Shown: positions 32,298 to 44,583 of the stretch, piece after piece
How the letters are laid out: each line of letters opens with the position of its first letter
Numbering within the stretch: the first letter of the stretch is position 1
Source of the DNA: Viridothelium virens
Lineage: Eukaryota > Ascomycota > Dothideomycetes > Trypetheliales > Trypetheliaceae
Length of the DNA: 56,601 nt
NCBI GenBank assembly: GCA_010094025.1
Contig: ML991879.1
Coordinates: forward strand, 1-56,601
Reading direction: 5' to 3'
Notes under the pieces: model-generated
Seen by the model: the letters and a program-made list of their open reading frames with translations, nothing else
Database searches by the model: none
What the model was told of the DNA's origin: nothing
Made by a program: the position numbers and the translations under genes

Positions 32298-33215
32298 GGT
32301 GGTTTGAGAAGTCTGATATTGAATCGGTACCTAGATATGAGGGGAACAGCTGCAGGTACTGTAGTCGTACGTCAGAGTTCACTCCTCGTGCATGGGCCCG
32401 CAATCGAGACTGTCTGGTCAAAACAATCCAGAGATACCTGTGCTCTAGTCAATAAGAGCGGGAGTGTCTAATTGCGAAAAATCGTAGTTTTCATTGCTCT
32501 ATGCGTAACGTTAATATGCTTCACCATCGTCATAGTTTACATTCGATGGCTTCTCGACTACATCGAGATGCTTCCGAAAAGATTCAAACGCCCCTTCATC
32601 ACCTGTACGCAAACGCTCCACGCCTGATAATTTCATTTTCTCAGAATTGTCACTGCTGTCCTGCAAGCAAGACATATCTATGGTATCTCTAGCCGCCCTG
32701 TGCTTCGTCAATTTCGAGGTCGGATTTTGAAAAAAGCCCCAGTAAGAGCCACAGGCACCGAAAATTGAAATGACTTTCTCTGACTGACCCTGACGATAAA
32801 CGACCAGATCGAGTTTTTCGCAGATGTAGTCCTACATGTGTCGCTATCTCCTTGGCTACCGCTCTTCAATACGCTTTGGCCTCAGTCGTGCCCAGTTTGT
32901 TTGAATGCGAACGCCACGAACGATGCCTTCATACCAAATCCACCACCCTTCCGCCAACCATGTTGAAGTCAATATTTCACAATCGCCTTCCGTCTATTCA
33001 TTCCTCCACTTCCCAAATTGCATGCGAGATCTGTATAGAGTATGGCAGGACAGTGTAAGCATGGCTGAAGTAGCTGTGAGCCAATCTTAGGATATTACCA
33101 ACCCAAAGCTACCGCGTTTCGCAGATTGCTTGCATGGATGTGCAAAATATCTCCCAAGACCGACCTTAGCTACTCCTACATCTTGCCATGTTCTTAAATG
33201 GTTCCAAGAGCGAGA
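32298..33215. other. Intergenic, 0.9 kb, no gene seen
   Basis: Upstream of twinfilin and downstream of the nucleotidyltransferase gene (both on the minus strand). No supported frame. Confidence 0.45.
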
Positions 33216-36200
33216 TCAACCGCCCTTGCGTTCTGCTTCATTTGGTGGCGAGGGCTCGCCTCCGGGTGGCATTCGTCCACGCTCTTCATTGGAATTTGCC
33301 CGCCGACGTCCATTTTTCTTGCTTTTCTGTTGTTGCCAGCCGTTCACATGCCCATTCGCAAATGTTGATGGCTTGATTGGCGGCACTATAGGGGCAATTG
33401 CACCATTAGAATTGGACTGTGATATATTCCTCTCATGAGTGTGACTGGATTCCTGCTGTGGTGAAACCTTGTTCTCTTTCAACGAGCCGTTGATAGTAGA
33501 TTTCGTGGGCGCCGCACCTAGTCCTGAGCTAGATTCCAGACGCCGGGAAATGATCGGTGAAGGTGACATTGTTTCAAATACGGGTGACAGTTGTGGCACA
33601 GGCATTGGGTGGGAGTCCATGCCGCGATCAATGATGGTCTTAGCGGTGCTCTCATCCATAAGTTCTTGTGGTTGACGGATATCTACCTCACTCGCAGGTT
33701 GATTCGACCCAATGTTGGCCGGCTTTGATATTCCGAGACCACTCGATCCGAGACTATCCTGTTGCCCCTGCTCCGAGACTGAGGGGAAAGGCTGATCTAT
33801 GCTGCCATTGTGTTTGCTTCGTTTTTCAGGGGCGCTCCTATCATACGATCCGCTACAATCAGACGTAGATAGGCTCTCCTGGTGGCTAGCCTGTAAGCTT
33901 GAAATCGGACCTGGTCTCGAAAGCTCATTAGACAATTGCCCAAAATCACCAAACTCAGGGATCTTTGGAGGGTAGTTAGAGTTTCGCGTGGATGACGTGG
34001 GCGGTCCACTATCACGTGAATCATGGCTTTGAGTGTTACTAGTCAACGGCGTAACGGGAAATGATCCATTCACAATTGGAGGCAGTTCATGTTGGCTCGG
34101 TTCAATCGCTTCGCCCGACTCCTGACGAGGTGGAATGTAGCCTGGTAAGGGGGCTGAGCGTAACCCATTCGAGTATGTCCTAGAACGACCCAGTGGTGAT
34201 GGCGACCGGGACGCTCGACTCAACCTCTCGGGCGGTGCAAGATCCGGCGATACTCGTCTTCGCCGAGTCGGAATATCTGTATAAGGAGGGATAGTGGCCA
34301 TGCTAGCGAGAGAATATTGTGGGATCAGCTGTGGTGATTCGCCGACATAATAGCCAACGTACTCTTTTGCCATATTGCGATCCACGGAAGGGCCAGACAA
34401 TGTTGGCACTTGAGTATACCGCCCTGCAGTCCCATTTGGAGCCGGGGGCAAGAATCCTGGTAAGGGCCCGGCCATTGGATGCCCTATCGCTCCGGAGACA
34501 TCAAATCCTGGATGCGCGTATGCATGCATGGCTAAAGGATTCGGAGCGGACCGTCCAGGTTGCGACTGAGATCTCACGGAAGCAGCCGCAGAACCATCAT
34601 TGACCGATGAGCGGTGCACGCGGTTGAGGGCAGGTACCGTTGCCATGAGAGAAGGCGATGACGGATTTGTACTCGTGCCGGAACTGTCATGTTGCGGGGC
34701 TTGCGGGGGAATCTGGGACCGTGGATAATTTGACGGAAAATGGTAGAGTAGCCCGGGGAGAAGTGCGTCATGTTGCAGATTCTCGCCGATAGTCCCGCGG
34801 CGAGAAGGAGTAGGATTACTCGTCACTGATCGCTGGGTGGGTGATCCCAATATGCGACCACCTGGAGCATGGCCTTGTAGAGGTTGTCCCTGCGTTTGAG
34901 CGAACTGAGCCTTGAGTAGATTTTCCTGGTAAGTTAATAGCTGATACCGTTGAACAAGTTGTTGGTGAAGATTGGCAGGGTCGAAATAATCATTCCCATG
35001 TACTCCGATCGGAGGACTTGCAGCATACGGATATCGAGGTTGTCCGAATGCTGCTCCACTAGATGATCTGCGGCCTGCTGGCCCATTTCGCTGGTTTGAT
35101 ACCTGCCTTCCTTTGAGACCTGGATTGCCTGGGCCATTCGTGGTAACGCTTCTCCTGGTCTGTGAGTGACTTCTTGATAGAATAGGCTTTGGTTTTGGCT
35201 CGGGTTTTTTGAACGTGACTTTCTCTAATGGGGGAAATTCGTGCTGTTCCAAACATTGATCAAGCTTGAGTCCATCCGCAAGCAAGTCAAAGGCTCTTCG
35301 CATCTCCTCATGAATCCCATGGAACGAGTAGTCATCCGCAGAATTACCAAGGTTACGGTAAGTGTTGAATGGCTCTTCCACACACAGTCTTCTTTCCAGT
35401 ACCCATCCCTTATCTTCTCTTGTCAATAGTCTGCCTTTCCGCACCGAGATGACGGATTTTTCATAATCAATCTCGTATCCATGTCGACGAAAGAACTGGA
35501 ATAGAAGCTGGCCGAGAGTCTCTTTGTTTGCTTGACCGTAGCCTCGTAAGGCTTGAAGATCATCAGCAAACGTACTTTTCACTCCGTTGCTATTATGTCG
35601 CATCAAGTGTGGAAGCTGGTGGAGGACGGGAAGGACCGGTGGGTTTCGGGTTTGTAGGAAGTTGATGATCATGCAAAGCCAAGTGTAGGAGCTTATTGTG
35701 GCGCCCATTGCTGTATTTGTCAGTCAAAATCCATGGAATATTCGGAGAGGAAATGGCATACCAGCATCGTTAATGATTCGGCGGCTCGTCCAGTATTTGA
35801 TGATCATTGCAAGTGGACGAACACGATCGTCAATCTGCACGTATGTCTTGATCATTCGAGTATTCTCGAGGGCGTCTGCGTTGTTAACATTAAGATCGCA
35901 AGCAAGCTGCAGTTCAGGGTCCCAGATCTTGACTATTGGAACCTTGGCAGAAGAGACACAGACTACCTTTTGCATTCCATCTGTCGTTGCGTTAGCGAGG
36001 ATAATGCCGTTGGTACGAATCTCTACTGACTTCGAGCGAGAACTTCTGCAAGCATGCAAACCTTTTCCAGTTCTTTCATAGATGTTGTGATGCAAATGTC
36101 GACTGTTTCCCAGTCAGTATTCGTCAGTCACGTTTGAACCTCCTCGGGACATACCGTCGGAATCACTCGAACACAGCATGTTCCCAGATGAACCGAAAAC

Positions 36201-36701
36201 ATGGACTTTGATATCCTTGCCCGGCCATTTGTCATTCAACAATGTCTCCAATTTTTCGACCAGTTTGGAGCGTCGTTGTATGCTATCGTCATCTGGCAAT
36301 AACCGGTCGTAGAGTTCTCTCATGTCACCACTCAACTTGTCCTCTTCGTGGGGCTCCAATGCTAACTTGGGGGACTCTTTTGGCGCCCCAAGGATCGAAT
36401 CACCTCCATTTGTGTATATGAAGCGCCTTCTCGGCACCAGAGAACCCTCGTATTTGCAACCTGGTCCTGTATCTGATTTTGGGTAAGCGGACAAAATTCT
36501 GTTGGCTTCAGACGTAACAGATTGAGGCGAGTAGCTACCCAGCCGACCGACAGGGGAGGGCGATCGGGAGTTGGCGATTCGATTCCTCGCGTATTGATGA
36601 GGGGTGGAAGGTACGGAGCTGGACTGGTGGCTAACGTTATGAGTACGAGCCGGCAAAGAATTGCGACCCGGGCTGGAGGCTTCGCGATTTGCCGCCGGCA
36701 T
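33216..36701 (-). CDS. Cid1/Trf4-type nucleotidyltransferase
   Basis: Non-canonical poly(A) or poly(U) polymerase that adds nucleotides to RNA 3' ends. Four exons: 36701-36155, 36102-36031, 35980-35762, 35710-33216; phases close to 1110 residues. Seen: F-G-S-S-G-N (the G-S nucleotide motif) and, across intron 1, S-D-S-D-V-D-I, so the catalytic aspartates D182 and D184 come from two exons. Then K-V-P-I-V-K, D-L-N-V-N-N, R-P-L-A-M-I-I-K-Y-W-T, and the PAP-associated region with S-S-Y-T-W-L-C-M-I and F-F-R-R-H-G. About 600 residues of Ser/Pro/Gln-rich tail end in a basic KSKKNGRRR patch; yeast and animal homologues are far shorter. Adenylation versus uridylation cannot be told from sequence alone. 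Confidence 0.88.
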
Positions 36702-38480
36702 GCTTCTGGCTCCTCACTCGCTACGGGCAGGATGCCGCTCTGACGATTGACTGGAATGAAAGAATCCTTCCCATCGAGAGAACCCTCGTCTTAGCAGCAG
36801 AAGCCGTAGCGTTTTATCGTCGAGACCGCAGGGCGTTCTGATGGAGTGGCACGCGTCACAGAGAGAAGTGAAGAATGAGCTCGACAATGCTCCGAGGATT
36901 TATCTTGACGGTGGGGCCCTTTGTGTGGTATGTGAGGTGTGGGCCAGGAGAGTGAGGGCACGGTGCTTGGAAACAACAAGCACCGTCCAACACTGACTGC
37001 AAGGCTTGTGATTGCGAGGTGTCCAGAAGCTCGAGAGAGCCTTCGAGAACGGGAGACGCCTTGCGATGTCTTGCCCAGCAGGAAAAAGGGTGAGGGGAAG
37101 TGTTACTTGACGTTCCGTCTGAGGAGGATCGAAGGGTGGTGCACCCGGCGGACTACAAGCAAGTCTCGGATGACCAGCACCAAAGGAGCGAGCGAAAGTC
37201 GGGTTGGACGGGAGGGGCCAGGAATGAAGAAGCGTCAAAAAACGGTCTTTAGAACGATGAAGGAGAAGTGCAATTTACAAGGAGGCCAGGGCCAGTGCGG
37301 CGTACGAGGTAGAGTGCGGATGGTCATCCGAGTACTCGCGGTACTAGGTACGCCGTACTGTACTTTGTACTTTTGTAGTGCTGCACCGGACGCAACCCAC
37401 GCAACCCACGCAGCCCGCGTCACGTCGTATTTGCACGCCTGCATGTTTGTTTCGAAACCGCCTCCAGCATGGCTGAAGGGCCATTTCGGAGGCAGCAAAG
37501 CACGATCAACACGATGCATCTTCGCACGCTTAGTGACTCTGAATGCCTGACCGAGCGGCGAACTGGTTCCGACAGTGGCCTCATTCTGCTCCGAAGCCAG
37601 CCAGTCAGAGGCGCTTTGCATCAGCCTTCACTACCAAAAATAACAAAAACACGCTTTTCTATAGGCTACAACAATTACTTCGGCTCCATTTTCTGGGTCA
37701 TGACCTCGATGAGGGTAGCTCCCGTTTCGACAATCCGCGTCTCCAATGGAAAGGTGGGAGAGTCGAACAAAAGGTCAACCAGCTCCCTATCATGCTTCGC
37801 CTTCTCGCCTGTATGCGCTGCTGGTGCACCCCAGTCCACCGAGCTCAAGAGCCCAAAAAGCCTCCACCAGCCAGCCAGGCATCTCAATGCGGTCCTGTTG
37901 TCACCGGCAGTCCCACCTCATCGAGCTGACCGAGCCGACCTGCTGACGGTAAGCAGCACGAGTGCATTCTGAAATACTCCCAGAATTTTCATTGGTAGAC
38001 AACCAGAGTTGGGACGTAATACAAGGCATCGAGGGCCAAACGGTGCGTACGTGAGACTCGCGGGCGCAGGTACACTATGAAGTCATCTCCATCGTTTTCA
38101 ATTTCTGGACCCACCATCTGCCAATGCCTTTTCACGCGGAGAAATAAGGAAACTTAGCAAGAATGAAAAGGGTCTTTGACACTCGGCCTAGGCCAAGAAG
38201 TGCCCCTGGCTAGATGGTTAGGCAAGGCCAGGGTCTTGGCCCGGCTTTGCTCTGCTGGGCTGTCTTGTCTGGTCCCATGCTTTATTAATTACCCCACCTC
38301 CCTCCGCCCCGCCATCCCTCATACAATCTGGTTAAAGGAAAATCTTTGTTGGCACATCACATCAGTTCTATTTGTTGGGTCCCATCCGGAAAGGTTCCAA
38401 ATTACTCCTCTCGCTTCTTTTTTCTGTTTTGTTGGGTCTTGCTGAGCCTCACTGCTTGATCCTCCACTGTCCAATTCAAA
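36702..38480. promoter_or_regulatory. Divergent promoter region, 1.8 kb
   Basis: Between the nucleotidyltransferase (minus) and isochorismatase-like (plus) genes. Overlapping frames on both strands (36939-37972) look compositional: no motif, no splice logic. A GTACTAGGTACGCCGTAC stretch near 37341 is a loose palindrome. Nothing else seen. Confidence 0.4.
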
Positions 38481-39473
38481 ATGGGTGCTAAACGAAGATT
38501 GAGTAATATCCTGCCTATGTCCCAATCGGGATGTATTACGCGCTAATCCATCTGTAGACAACCCTGTGCTATTGTAGGATCCGAGGTACTGATCCTGACC
38601 AGGCCAAATGCTCATTTACTCCCAGTATCTGTGATTTGCAGGAGAAGTTCCGTCCTGTCATTCATGAGTTCCCCAAAGTCATATCCACAACGCAAAAGAT
38701 GCTCAGAGCCAGTAAGATCGAGTTTCCCTAATTTCCTTGATACGTGCTATTGCGTCTCTCCTTTCGAGCGGTTGGCGATGCGTTTCCTCTCTCTCTTCGC
38801 TTGTTGATCACAATCGGCTTCATTCAGGTCGAGCACTGGATATACCCGTATTTGCGACTACGCAGGTCCGGGCGAGGCTCGGAGACACTTGTTGTGAGCT
38901 CAACCTGGATGGGTCCGATGGTATCATCACAAGAGCTCATGCTGACAAGTCTCATTTCTCTATGTGGTGAGTCTTCCTTCGAACAGCTCGACTCATAGTC
39001 CGTTTGTACTTTCCTTGGGTATTTATTGGGATTAGGATACCGGAGATAAGAGAGGCTCTACGTCTTCTTCCTGATTCCAAGAAAGAGATTATTCTCGTAG
39101 GCATCGAAGCTCATATCTGTGTCACTTTGACTGCCCTAGATATGCTTAACGAGGGGCATGCTGTTTACGTATTAGCCGACGCTGTATCGAGTTGCAATAA
39201 AGAGGAAGTTCCCATTGCATTGGCCCGTATGAGACAAGCAGGAGCCGTCATCACTACTAGCGAAGGCTTCTTGTATGAGTGTATGGGAGATGCGATGGTT
39301 AGCGAGTATGGCTCCCCTCCGTTCTCTCGGGTTCGGAAGTCCTTCTCACTTTCTCTTACCTATCAATCAAAGCTGATATTTCTTTGTCCCTTAGGTTTCG
39401 CGCCATTGCAAGTCTCGTCAAGGACACTAAGGATGAGACGCGGGAGGCACTTGAGGCGTTGTGTAAAATATGA
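38481..39473 (+). CDS. Isochorismatase-family hydrolase
   Basis: Cysteine hydrolase of the isochorismatase/nicotinamidase fold, closest in pattern to the ISOC1/2-type proteins whose substrate is unknown. Five exons: 38481-38518, 38626-38711, 38828-38966, 39036-39305, 39395-39473, giving 203 residues, the normal size. The catalytic triad is complete: D16 in C-D-L-Q-E-K-F-R, K82 in H-A-D-K-S-H-F-S, and C116 in G-I-E-A-H-I-C-V. The end reads [10 protein letters not shown]. The first intron's donor (GTCCCA) is weak; it was chosen because it joins M-G-A-K-R-R to the conserved core in phase. If exon 1 is wrong, the enzyme core is unaffected. Confidence 0.83.
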
Positions 39474-39884
39474 TTGAACCCTTGCATACGCTTCCCATGT
39501 ACGAAGATTTGTGCATTCAAAAAGCGTTTCTCAGCCATGTAAAGATAGAAAGCTAACGAAGATTTTCTACCATTGGCGCCAAACATTAGGCAACTCCATC
39601 GGCTGTTTACAGGTACCGAGTGACCGACTCGGTATACCCGGCGCCCGGTCGCTACTGCTGTAAATAGCACTATGGATACCTCACGAATTAATAAGATGGC
39701 TGATTCATCGAAGAATAACGCGGAAGGTTTTCTTCGCGGCGGAGTATAAGACTCGCCCGATAGTAAACAAAATCACGGTAGTCATCGTCGCGTACACACG
39801 TAAACACGTGCCTCGGGCCACGCTCTGACGTGCCACCAACGAAAGACGCGTTCACTAAATTGTCTTGATCAATTTTTCGTCAAA

Positions 39885-40691
39885 ATGGCTACTTCCAGAT
39901 CTTTTACGATTGACAGTAAGATATTCAACAGACAGCTTTTTACTCAAATTCTCGATTTTTGGTTCAGCGACCTCCCCAGGACCGCTGTTGCTCCAACTCA
40001 AAGCCGAATCTCCCAGTGGTTCGGCATAGGAGAGGCACAAGCGCGTCAGGCCTTTGATGATTCGTGCCGGGCTAAATTTAAGCATGCGCTCGATTTGCTT
40101 GGGCCAACTTCAGTCCACCTCCCCAAATTTACAACGTTTGAAGACGATCGTACGAATGCAATTTCCTTTGCGTCACCTTTCCTGAAATTAGATGAGCTCC
40201 AAAACAACGACATCAACACGAAAGCTGAAGGAGTGCTCAGCCTCATTCTCCTGCTTGATCAATTCTCTCGAAATATCTTCCGAGACCAACAGGACTTGAT
40301 ATACACTCATTATGATCGTCTCTCACGAGCTCTGATCCATCACATGTTGAGCGGCGGCGAACAAAACCCAATCTCTTCTCTAGACAAAAAGTCGTTCTGT
40401 CGACTCTCTCCGCCCTATCGCATATGGTTCTATCTGCCGTTGATGCATTCGGAGGACGTCAAAGACCACGACGAGATCGCTCAGGCAATTTCTGACATGG
40501 AGGCGGAGCACCCGGGCAACGAGGCTGCAATTGGATATCTCAACACGTTGGCCAACTTTGAGCACCAACATCGCAAAATTCTTGATCAATTTGGAAGGTA
40601 TCCGCACAGAAACAACGTACTCGGAAGAGAGACCACCCCAGCTGAACGTCAATGGCTTGAGGAGGGAGGTGCTACTTTTGGAACAGGCTAG
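39885..40691 (+). CDS. DUF924 family protein
   Basis: A 268-residue single-exon protein of the DUF924 family, all-helical TPR-like proteins found in bacteria and fungi with no established role. Seen: L-D-F-W-F near the N-terminus, the family block L-L-L-D-Q-F-S-R-N-I-F-R in the middle, W-F-Y-L-P-L-M-H-S-E, and the end block H-R-K-I-L-D-Q-F-G-R-Y-P-H-R-N with G-R-E-T-T-P-A-E. Length is slightly above the bacterial average because of an N-terminal extension. It follows the isochorismatase gene on the same strand by 411 bp. Confidence 0.85.
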   Translation: MATSRSFTIDSKIFNRQLFTQILDFWFSDLPRTAVAPTQSRISQWFGIGEAQARQAFDDSCRAKFKHALDLLGPTSVHLPKFTTFEDDRTNAISFASPFLKLDELQNNDINTKAEGVLSLILLLDQFSRNIFRDQQDLIYTHYDRLSRALIHHMLSGGEQNPISSLDKKSFCRLSPPYRIWFYLPLMHSEDVKDHDEIAQAISDMEAEHPGNEAAIGYLNTLANFEHQHRKILDQFGRYPHRNNVLGRETTPAERQWLEEGGATFGTG

Positions 40692-43600
40692 ATGCAAGGT
40701 TTCAGGTCATTGGCAGAGCAAAGATACGAATGTTACCGCGTGTGCATTGGTATGAGTATTGCAAAGCTTTCAAAGGAGAAGTGGCAAACATGGACCGCTT
40801 GCCCATCCCCAGGAGCAATTGCAGCTGGCTCTACCCCTTACATTTTGCATAGTCAAGAATCTGATGATTTCTATTTTAGAATGTGGGCGCTCTCTGGGCG
40901 CAAGAATGTGCTCACTTCCTGACAATTCTTGAATCTTGACTTTCTTTGCATATCATCCTGTGATTTGGACATCGACACTAGTGGCCTCAAGTTTCCCCGC
41001 CTTAGCACTACAGTTATGTTCACTAAATGTCATCGCACCAATAATGTTTTGGAGGACGGAGTAGCAGTTGTACCCGTTCACCCGTGAGGAAGAGGAACCT
41101 CCATTACTCCGTGCCAATCTGGCCATTCCATCCCCTAGACTGCCATAGTATCGGAAGGTATAGGTATCAATCCTTTTTCTTGATTTTTCTCGTTATTACT
41201 TTACGCATTCAACCGGGTAACTGGGAGTTTCGTAGCCTTTTCTTCTCAAATATGATATAATAGCTTTGCCTTCGAACTAACCCATCTTCGCTCACGGTGT
41301 ATGAGCTTAGCCTGTAATATCTCCTCTTGCACTTTTTTGCTCATTCGTTTTTGTTGCGTCCCTTCGCGAATAGAATCCGTGTCGGATCTTCCACTCTACC
41401 GCTCTCATAACGGACAGCCCGCCCAGACTAATTGATGGCTCATATGCTATGATATGGCATACAGAAAGTGGTGATGGCCCTGTTATCTGATGCTACTCCA
41501 CAGAGCGACATTATCGATAAGTGACTGGAACACAGTCGCTACTGCCGAGTGCCGCATCAAACAGACCTAATTTCCTCTTCTCTGACCAACTGGGCACGAT
41601 CTCGACATCCCTTGCCGACTGAATCGTGATGCTAACGTGTATTGCTATTTTCCATACGCTTTTTGGGTCGGCAGGATCTGCCAAGCTTTAGTTATCCGAG
41701 CAAGTATCTACACAACAATTGGTATGCTGTGGAATTCTCACCTCGTGATCCAAAAACTACAGCAGCATTACTTGGTGTTGGCTTGCTCCTGATGGTCTAG
41801 ACACGATATCAGGCATCACAAGATGACGTAAATTCAAAAATAGGCAATTTTTCTCGCAAGCATTTATATTGGGAGAATTGACAAGCTTCAAAAGTGGCAC
41901 GAGTCAAGGATCACGCCCTTGATAAACTCGAGGGCTATTCCGACCATCTGTTCACTCAAGGCTGACTTGAAGGTAGCTGAAGTCGCTAATTCCTACCTGC
42001 TACTTCAAAGAATGGCATCTCAGTCTATAGTTGGTATGAAGGCCTAGGACGGCCTCTGTCTCGATGGACCGTAAATTCTCGGATGTCCACAAATTTTGAA
42101 GATCATGTGCTATGGACGTCTATAAGGATAATTTGCGTCATCTGTGAGAATCAATTTTCTGTGTGCGCCGTCTGCTTCATTGCAATGCGCCAGAGTGAAT
42201 GGTGTATCTTGTTCATAATGGACCTTTGGAATGAAATCAGACGAAAGGATGAATTGAAGCATCTTTAGGGCAAGCTAGGAGTTATATTCGCGAATTCGGT
42301 AGAGATTGGGATTGCCTCCCATCCGTATCCATACTACCGGTTCCTGCCGACCTAGGATCAACCTCCTGCCTGCAAGGTGGAATACTGTTCCTTCCTGTGA
42401 TATCGAAACGACCTTGGTGGGTCTTTCCATGGCTATTAGCGAGCTCTGCGTCGTAGCAAAGGCCGTTGCAGCGCTTCGCTATCAAATCTAGTAATGGAAT
42501 TATCTTGGAAATGCATAACTGATCACAGCCTGCACTGTATCGTAGATGCTAGAAGATCCTTTCCATTTCCATATTTAGGCTCGGCCTTATACGACATGAA
42601 GTTGATTCTCGCAAATCCGCTGGGCCATGCTAGGCTCCAGAGATGTGCGCCAACACTGATAAGCTAAGGTTTGCATAGGCGGCTTCTCCCGATTGCATGA
42701 TCTTGCTGCACTTGCCGGGTACCTTGGCGAGTTCAAGGTTCAATTTTGATGTAGAGTCCCGATTACTCCCAGCGTAAAATCCCGCAAAGAATGCCGCTAA
42801 GCGTAGTGTGGGGATTTGGCTTGCGTCCCGTGAGAAGAATGCCATTCGATCAGTTGTCGATGAAAAGACTAGCTGCTTATCACCGACGCATCCATTCTTC
42901 TCTCCGTGGAAAAACCATGATCAGTCAGACTCGCCTACTGATCTGCCATTCGAATGCCCACAGATGGTGCATGGGACGAGCCCCTAGCGTTTGAGCAAGT
43001 CAGGGGGTACGATCCGCGCTTCTGGTTGAGATGGAGCCAGCCTGAAGATCTCATGAATGCGAGAATTTCAATGTCCTTCCAACCTACTGAGTTGTCATTT
43101 GGACCCGAAACGGATTGTGATTGAGAAAGAAATGAGCATTGGTATCAATCAGCGTTCGGAAAGAGGAATTCGGCGTCAGAAATGTTGCGACCACCCTGCA
43201 AATGTGAAATCACTGCCTGATGTATTATTCTTCTCAGCCAGCTTAGCTCTAAAGATCCCAGATCACTCATCATCTGATCGTCATTGTCCAGCTGATGTAT
43301 AGAACTTCTCGGAGCTACATTAGTTTAGGATTGACGAGTGAACCTGAAATTTGATAGGATCGCTTGACGATGATAACGCTCCTGTGAATAGCAGAAGCAA
43401 GCGTGTGGCTCTGCATGAAGATAATGCAAGTTGATTTGCTGGATTTTGGCCCATGATTGCTTTACGTATGCCTTTTCTCAGACAGAAACAGTTCATCAGA
43501 GATATCGGATGTTAAATTAAGAATCGCGAATACCTACCAGCTGGGTCGCTGGAGAAGTTTTGCTGGAAACTGTAACGACAGTGCTTAAGAGACCGTTCAG

Positions 43601-44583
43601 TCGACAAGTTAGATATTGAAATTCCATTGAACAATCGAGATTCGAACCATTGTATGACGAATAAAGGTAATCACCGGATCTATATTGTTATTTTATTATT
43701 AGAGGAAAATGCACCAGGATCCACCTCGAGTAGTAAGGCCGTCTAGTCAAGGATCATCGAAACGTTGGTTTTCTGTACACCTTCCGCGCGAGCTTACGAT
43801 GGACCATGCACGATTCCAATGCTTCTGCAGCTCTGTGCGCTGGACTGATACGGGACTGCGGCGGCCGAATCTTGCGCAATCGCTTCGAGCATCTCTACCG
43901 TACTGCATTGGTTAGAGTGGTGCTGTTGAGTTTCAACCTAATGAAATCAAGACGCTCGGCCGAACTTCCCTTTGAAGGCTGCTGCAGCGGCAGCGCTAGA
44001 GTATCGTACCTGGAAATCTTGACTGTGGTCAAGTCGGAAATTAAAACGGGCCTCGGAGAAGCACACACTTCAGAACAAGTGCTTATGCTAATATGCATGG
44101 ACGGGGAGATCAAGATAGGATGTGCCCGTCTTTTGTGGTAGCGAGGCTGCACGTTGTAAAATTCCTGAAGTGCTACTCAACGACAGATGCTGATCATAAA
44201 AGGCTGAACCACATGTTGATATCGCAACCGTCATGAAACCACGAACTAGGAAAGACCATACGAGTACTAACTTGTAAACAGCAATGTTGACTCCTAGGGT
44301 CATCTCGATTTGTTGGCCCATCTCGTTCTGTGCTTATGGCTGTCGACCGCGTGACTTGTTGCGAGCCACGTCTGTAAAGGGATAAATCTTTGCGTGGGTT
44401 TCTTCGAAGTTGATAAGCGTTGACAGGTAGCGCCTTTTCAAACTACCTCGATCTTACTGCTCTTTCACGACCTAGGAATGCCTTAACGTCGTATTCTTGG
44501 TTGCTCATCCTTAGGCTGATTTTTTTTCCTTCACGACACTCAGACTGCATCAGCATACATCTGCGCCGTCAACCTTCGATACG
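40692..44583. other. Gene-poor gap, 3.9 kb
   Basis: The longest stretch without a secure gene outside the repeats. Composition is normal, so it is not a RIP block. Two overlapping plus-strand frames at 42778-42987 and 42954-43124 look like one decayed gene piece. Frames at 43709-44141 show no motif. No tRNA or repeat was recognised. Confidence 0.4.
42778..43124 (+). pseudogene. Possible decayed gene fragment
   Basis: Frame one is open 42778-42987 (69 codons, ends TAG). Frame two is open from ATG 42954 to TGA 43122-43124 (56 residues, with F-E-Q-V-R-G-Y-D-P-R-F-W). Both have protein-like composition and overlap by 34 bp, as expected if a small indel split one coding stretch. No family recognised; chance cannot be ruled out. 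Confidence 0.25.

Noticed and set aside
36939-37972. Several 100-200 codon frames on both strands upstream of the isochorismatase gene
   Set aside because: Mutually overlapping, no motifs, no splice logic; composition effects in a GC-rich promoter region.
43635-43660. GATTCGAACC resembling a tRNA T-loop
   Set aside because: No matching acceptor, D or anticodon stems could be drawn on either strand.
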